64,000 nt of DNA from Pseudoalteromonas prydzensis (GTDB lineage: Bacteria; Pseudomonadota; Gammaproteobacteria; Enterobacterales; Alteromonadaceae): positions 1 to 64,000 of the forward strand of contig NZ_DRGM01000023.1 of NCBI RefSeq assembly GCF_011050055.1, given 5' to 3'. Of this stretch, positions 60,789-64,000 are shown piece by piece (position 1 is the first letter of the stretch; every line of letters starts with the position of its first letter). The notes beneath the pieces were generated by a model. That model was given only the letters and a program-made list of their open reading frames with translations, was not told the origin of the DNA and searched no databases. The position numbers were made by a program, and so were the translations under genes.

Positions 60789-63752
60789 ATGAACACAATT
60801 AATTTTAAAAAGAGTCATCTTGCAGCCACTGTGTCGCTTGTCATTGCCGCAGGCATCACCAGTGCTGCACCGGTTTATGCCGCAGAGCAAAATTTAAATA
60901 ATACCAATGAACCCGAAATTGAAGTGATCCAAGTAAAAGGGATCAAAGGCTCACTTATTCGCGCTATGGATTTAAAACGTGATGCCTCAGGTGTGATGGA
61001 TGCCATTTCAGCTGAAGAAATGGGAAAATTTCCCGACACTAACCTTGCTGAATCTCTGCAACGTATTACTGGTGTATCAGTTAGCCGTGCCAATGGCGAA
61101 GGCAGTCAAATTACCGTACGTGGTTTTGGGCCTTCCTATAACCTAGTTACACTAAATGGCCGACAAATGCCAGGCACAGGTAACACACGTTCGTTTAATA
61201 TGGAAAACTTAGCGTCTGAGGGCGTCAGCGCACTAGAAGTATATAAAACGGCTAAAGCCGATATACCGAGTGGCGGTTTAGGCGCCACAGTGAATATTGT
61301 CACTACCCGCCCATTACAGCAGCCTGGTCAGCATTTTTCAGCATCAGCTAAAGCAATATACGACAGCTCAAATGAAAAAGGTAACGATGTTACTCCTGAA
61401 ATTTCAGCCGTATACAGCAATACTTTTAACGACGAAATGTTTGGTGTGGGTTTTTCATTTTCGCATCAGCGCCGTGATTTCCAAAAGCAAACTGCTAACA
61501 TTCAAGGCTGGCATGCCAATGTAACTTTACCAACATTAGAAGAAGGCACGTTTGTTGATCCTCGCGCTGTTGATGAAGAAGGCAAGCGTGTCGGTAATCA
61601 TTTCTTCCCAAAAGACATGAACTACAGCATTGAAGACTTACAACGCGAACGTACAAATGGGCAGTTAACTTTTCAATTTGCTCCCACCGACAACTTTGTT
61701 GCCACCGTTGATTACACGGCAAGTGAAGCAATAACCGGCTCAGACAGCATTGGCTGGGGCATCTGGAATGACTTTGGTGGTAATATTAATAGTTATGAGC
61801 TGGATGGAAATGGTACTGCTCTGTATGCTGACTTCAGTGGTAATGACTCTTCATTCACTGCCAATCGTGAAACAACCGAAGTAAAAGCACGCTCCATTGG
61901 CCTAAACCTTGACTGGAAAATTGGCACCAACTGGGAAGTTGAGCTTGATTATCATGACTCTAAAAATGAGACCGATAACGGTGCCGATAAAGGCATGGGC
62001 AGCAATGGTCAAGTCATTTTAGGCTCAGATCAGCTAGTCAATAAAATCTATGATTACCGCAGCGGTGATATCCCCCATGCAATGGTGAACTGGGAAAATG
62101 GCACGAATGAATTAATGCCGGGTGAGATTGACTCAAATTTTAGCCAGTTTATTCATTCACCTGGTGAATCAAATATAAAACAGCTACAACTTGATGCTAC
62201 TTGGTATAATGACAGCTTCGAGATTGGCCTAAATAACATTAAATTTGGTGCTGCACGAACTAAACAAACTACAGGCGGTTATGAAGCTTGGAGTGGTTTA
62301 CGCGGCGGTCCGGGTTTTAACCCATCGTTCACAGAAATCTTTCCAGACAGCATGTTTACCCGCCATGACACCGGTGATTTACTAGATCAATTTGCTGGCG
62401 GCGGCAGTGATTTACAACCTAACTACTATTACACCTTTGATTTTGATGAAGCGGTTGCCCGTCAACTGGCTTATTTAACCGAAGATGTGGTGGGAGAAGA
62501 TAATGTATATTCAACGGATGCTTATTTTGATGGCATTGACAGCCAAAGCAATGTAGAAGAAATCACTGACAGTATCTATGTGCAAACGACTTGGGAGTTT
62601 GATATTGCCAATTACTTTACGCAAGTTAACGCCGGTTTGCGTTATGAACAAACAGATGTTGAAAGTACTGTTAAGCAAAAAATAGAACAGCAAGTAAATT
62701 GGATTTCTGAGTCAGAATGGATAACCCAGTATCAACCAGGCGGCGACAATAACTTCCTTACCGAACAAGCTGATTATGATGTATTGCTCCCAAACATTGA
62801 TATTCGTGTTGATATAACCGATGATTTAGTTAGCCGTGTGTCGTGGGGTAAAACCATGTCACGAGCACCACTTGGCAACCTTGCGGGTGGACAAAGCCTC
62901 TCTGGCAGCCCTAAACCAGATGCACGTACTGGTAGTCGAGGCAATCCAGGTCTACTTCCTTTTGAATCGACTAATCTCGATTTATCGTTAGAGTATTATT
63001 ACGGCGAAGGCAGTTATGCATCGATTGGCTATTTCAAAAAAGATGTTGATAACTTTATTCAAACCACCATAACCGAAACCACTATTGAAGGATTACACGA
63101 TATCCTCGATGGCCCGCGCTATCAACAGGCCGTTGCAGACCTTGAAGCTCAAGGGGCGGATATCACTCCAAAAACTATTTTTAATCAAATGATTGCAAAT
63201 GGTTATGGCAATGCTGAAGGTCAAATAGAACCCACCAGCGATGATCCTTTAATTGTATGGGATATAAGTCAACCACAAAACACTGAGAGTAAATCAGTGG
63301 ATGGTTTTGAAGTAGCTGTACAACACATATTTGGCGAAACGGGTTTTGGCCTAGGTGTTAACGCTACTTTTGTTGATGGTGATGTCGAGTTTGATAGTGA
63401 AAACTTAGAACAACAAGCGCCTCTAACCGGCTTAAGCGATTCAGCTAACTTCCAAGCGTTTTACGAAAAAGATGGTTTATCGGTCAAAGTAACCTACGCA
63501 TGGCGTGATGCTTATCTCATTGGTGTGGGTCAAGCACAAGGTTCGTCTGATGCGCCGCCGCAATATGCTAGAGAGTTTGGCCAATTAGATATGAGTGTAA
63601 ACTATGATGTAACTGAAAATGTTACTGTGTTCTTCGAAGGTCTTAACTTAAACAACGAAACCGAACAAGGCTATGGCCGTTACGAGGAGCAGTTCTTATT
63701 TGCTCGTCAGTATGGGCCACGCTATACACTTGGTGCACGTTATACATTCTAA
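60789..63752 (+). CDS. TonB-dependent receptor, Xanthomonas/Caulobacter type, probable laminarin-oligosaccharide uptake
   Basis: Outer-membrane receptor of 987 aa. The signal peptide ends at APVYAA; IEVIQVKGIKGSL is the N-terminal block, and the plug carries MGKFPDTNLAESLQRITGV and ITVRGFGPSYNLVTLNGRQ. A large barrel ends GARYTF. Length and motifs fit the Xanthomonas/Caulobacter type used for oligosaccharides. It follows the GH16 gene by 73 bp on the same strand, behind shared LacI-type operators, so import of laminarin fragments is the best hypothesis. It is the largest receptor of the window and only moderately like those at 35869 and 42448. The ribosome site is weak. Confidence 0.9.
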   Translation: MNTINFKKSHLAATVSLVIAAGITSAAPVYAAEQNLNNTNEPEIEVIQVKGIKGSLIRAMDLKRDASGVMDAISAEEMGKFPDTNLAESLQRITGVSVSRANGEGSQITVRGFGPSYNLVTLNGRQMPGTGNTRSFNMENLASEGVSALEVYKTAKADIPSGGLGATVNIVTTRPLQQPGQHFSASAKAIYDSSNEKGNDVTPEISAVYSNTFNDEMFGVGFSFSHQRRDFQKQTANIQGWHANVTLPTLEEGTFVDPRAVDEEGKRVGNHFFPKDMNYSIEDLQRERTNGQLTFQFAPTDNFVATVDYTASEAITGSDSIGWGIWNDFGGNINSYELDGNGTALYADFSGNDSSFTANRETTEVKARSIGLNLDWKIGTNWEVELDYHDSKNETDNGADKGMGSNGQVILGSDQLVNKIYDYRSGDIPHAMVNWENGTNELMPGEIDSNFSQFIHSPGESNIKQLQLDATWYNDSFEIGLNNIKFGAARTKQTTGGYEAWSGLRGGPGFNPSFTEIFPDSMFTRHDTGDLLDQFAGGGSDLQPNYYYTFDFDEAVARQLAYLTEDVVGEDNVYSTDAYFDGIDSQSNVEEITDSIYVQTTWEFDIANYFTQVNAGLRYEQTDVESTVKQKIEQQVNWISESEWITQYQPGGDNNFLTEQADYDVLLPNIDIRVDITDDLVSRVSWGKTMSRAPLGNLAGGQSLSGSPKPDARTGSRGNPGLLPFESTNLDLSLEYYYGEGSYASIGYFKKDVDNFIQTTITETTIEGLHDILDGPRYQQAVADLEAQGADITPKTIFNQMIANGYGNAEGQIEPTSDDPLIVWDISQPQNTESKSVDGFEVAVQHIFGETGFGLGVNATFVDGDVEFDSENLEQQAPLTGLSDSANFQAFYEKDGLSVKVTYAWRDAYLIGVGQAQGSSDAPPQYAREFGQLDMSVNYDVTENVTVFFEGLNLNNETEQGYGRYEEQFLFARQYGPRYTLGARYTF

Positions 63753-63775
63753 ATAAATGGTTCTCCACCCCTACT

Positions 63776-63806
63776 AAAAGCCGCTTTTTAATGAGCGGCT
63801 TTTTTA
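63776..63806 (+). terminator. Terminator of the laminarin locus
   Basis: AAAAGCCGCT and AGCGGCTTTT form a 10-bp stem with an 8-nt loop followed by TT, and A-T flanks make it work on both strands. It lies 23 bp after the receptor stop and before the convergent map gene. Confidence 0.8.
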
Positions 63807-63863
63807 TAAACACAACATAAACCTCATTCTGCACGCTTAAAAAAGTACCAGCTAACATTGAGT

Positions 63864-64000
63864 CTACGACTCTAAAAATCCTTGCTCTTCATCTCTGAGT
63901 GTCAATACTTCAACACCATCGGCAGTAACAGCAAGGGTATGTTCCCACTGCGCCGAGAGCTTTTTATCGCGGGTAACCACAGTCCAGCCATCAGGCTTGG
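63864..64000 (-). CDS. map: Methionine aminopeptidase type I, C-terminal part (partial)
   Basis: Cytosolic metallo-aminopeptidase that removes the initiator Met from new proteins. Only the last 45 codons are in the window. They read [20 protein letters not shown] and then [17 protein letters not shown], which matches the E. coli Map C-terminus ([20 protein letters not shown]) and keeps the metal-ligand glutamate in QWEHT. The stop is the CTA at 63864-63866. The gene runs off the right edge. It is convergent with the laminarin receptor gene. Confidence 0.93.
   Translation of the reverse strand, partial: KPDGWTVVTRDKKLSAQWEHTLAVTADGVEVLTLRDEEQGFLES

Overview
The window reads as chromosomal DNA of a marine gammaproteobacterium of the Alteromonadales, most likely Pseudoalteromonas or a close relative. 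The grounds are a moderately AT-rich composition, E. coli-like AhpC/AhpF and RhtA proteins, eight TonB-dependent receptors (TBDRs) in 64 kb, and a laminarinase/receptor pair of the kind marine algal-polysaccharide degraders carry. No tRNA, rRNA, prophage, complete insertion sequence or CRISPR array was seen.

Layout. 1-3.9 kb: alkyl hydroperoxide reductase genes ahpC and ahpF (ahpF cut by the left edge), divergent from small membrane proteins, a BMT5-like methyltransferase and a Gfo/Idh/MocA oxidoreductase. 4.1-10.2 kb: a chemoreceptor, then a TBDR divergent from a three-gene PepSY cassette (DUF3325-like, DUF3649-like, PepSY-TM ferric reductase type). 10.3-14.5 kb: RhtA exporter, a PAS-GGDEF diguanylate cyclase and a cytosolic hybrid histidine kinase. 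14.7-19.2 kb: a second TBDR/PepSY cassette behind a Fur-box-like site. 19.4-23.3 kb: VC0807-family membrane protein, and a catecholate-type TBDR divergent from a LysR regulator, with a Fur-box-like site between them. 23.4-35.3 kb: a large lamin-tail/choice-of-anchor lipoprotein, an exported catalase-peroxidase, a glutamyl-endopeptidase-like S9 peptidase followed by a decayed partial copy of its own 3' end, a LacI regulator translationally coupled to a glycosyltransferase, and a ThrE-type exporter.

35.3-47.2 kb: a heptanucleotide tandem repeat, then two closely related Xanthomonas/Caulobacter-type TBDRs. Between them lie a TonB-C/Sel1 protein and a membrane-spanning CadC-like regulator with a beta-propeller sensor, and after them a secreted S9 peptidase. 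I infer a peptide-uptake locus. Two copies of an imperfect palindromic repeat sit in this region.

47.4-57.6 kb is the most interesting part. A hemerythrin-like protein and a heme/hemoglobin-type TBDR are divergent, across a Fur-box-like site, from an operon of an ExbB/TolQ-like channel, a DUF2149 protein and an exported, membrane-anchored CobN-like chelatase; a catecholate-type TBDR with its own Fur-box-like site follows. The gene content matches the Bacteroidetes hmuRSTUV type of heme-utilisation operon, so the CobN homologue is better read as a periplasmic tetrapyrrole (heme) metal-handling enzyme than as a cobalamin enzyme. 57.9-63.8 kb: a laminarin locus with twin LacI-type operators, a GH16 lipoprotein with three tandem C-terminal modules, and a large TBDR. 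The window ends in the 3' part of map (methionine aminopeptidase).

The main theme is nutrient capture across the outer membrane. Iron and heme genes carry Fur-like sites, the carbohydrate pair carries a LacI-type operator pair, and the likely peptide pair sits next to a membrane-bound winged-helix sensor.
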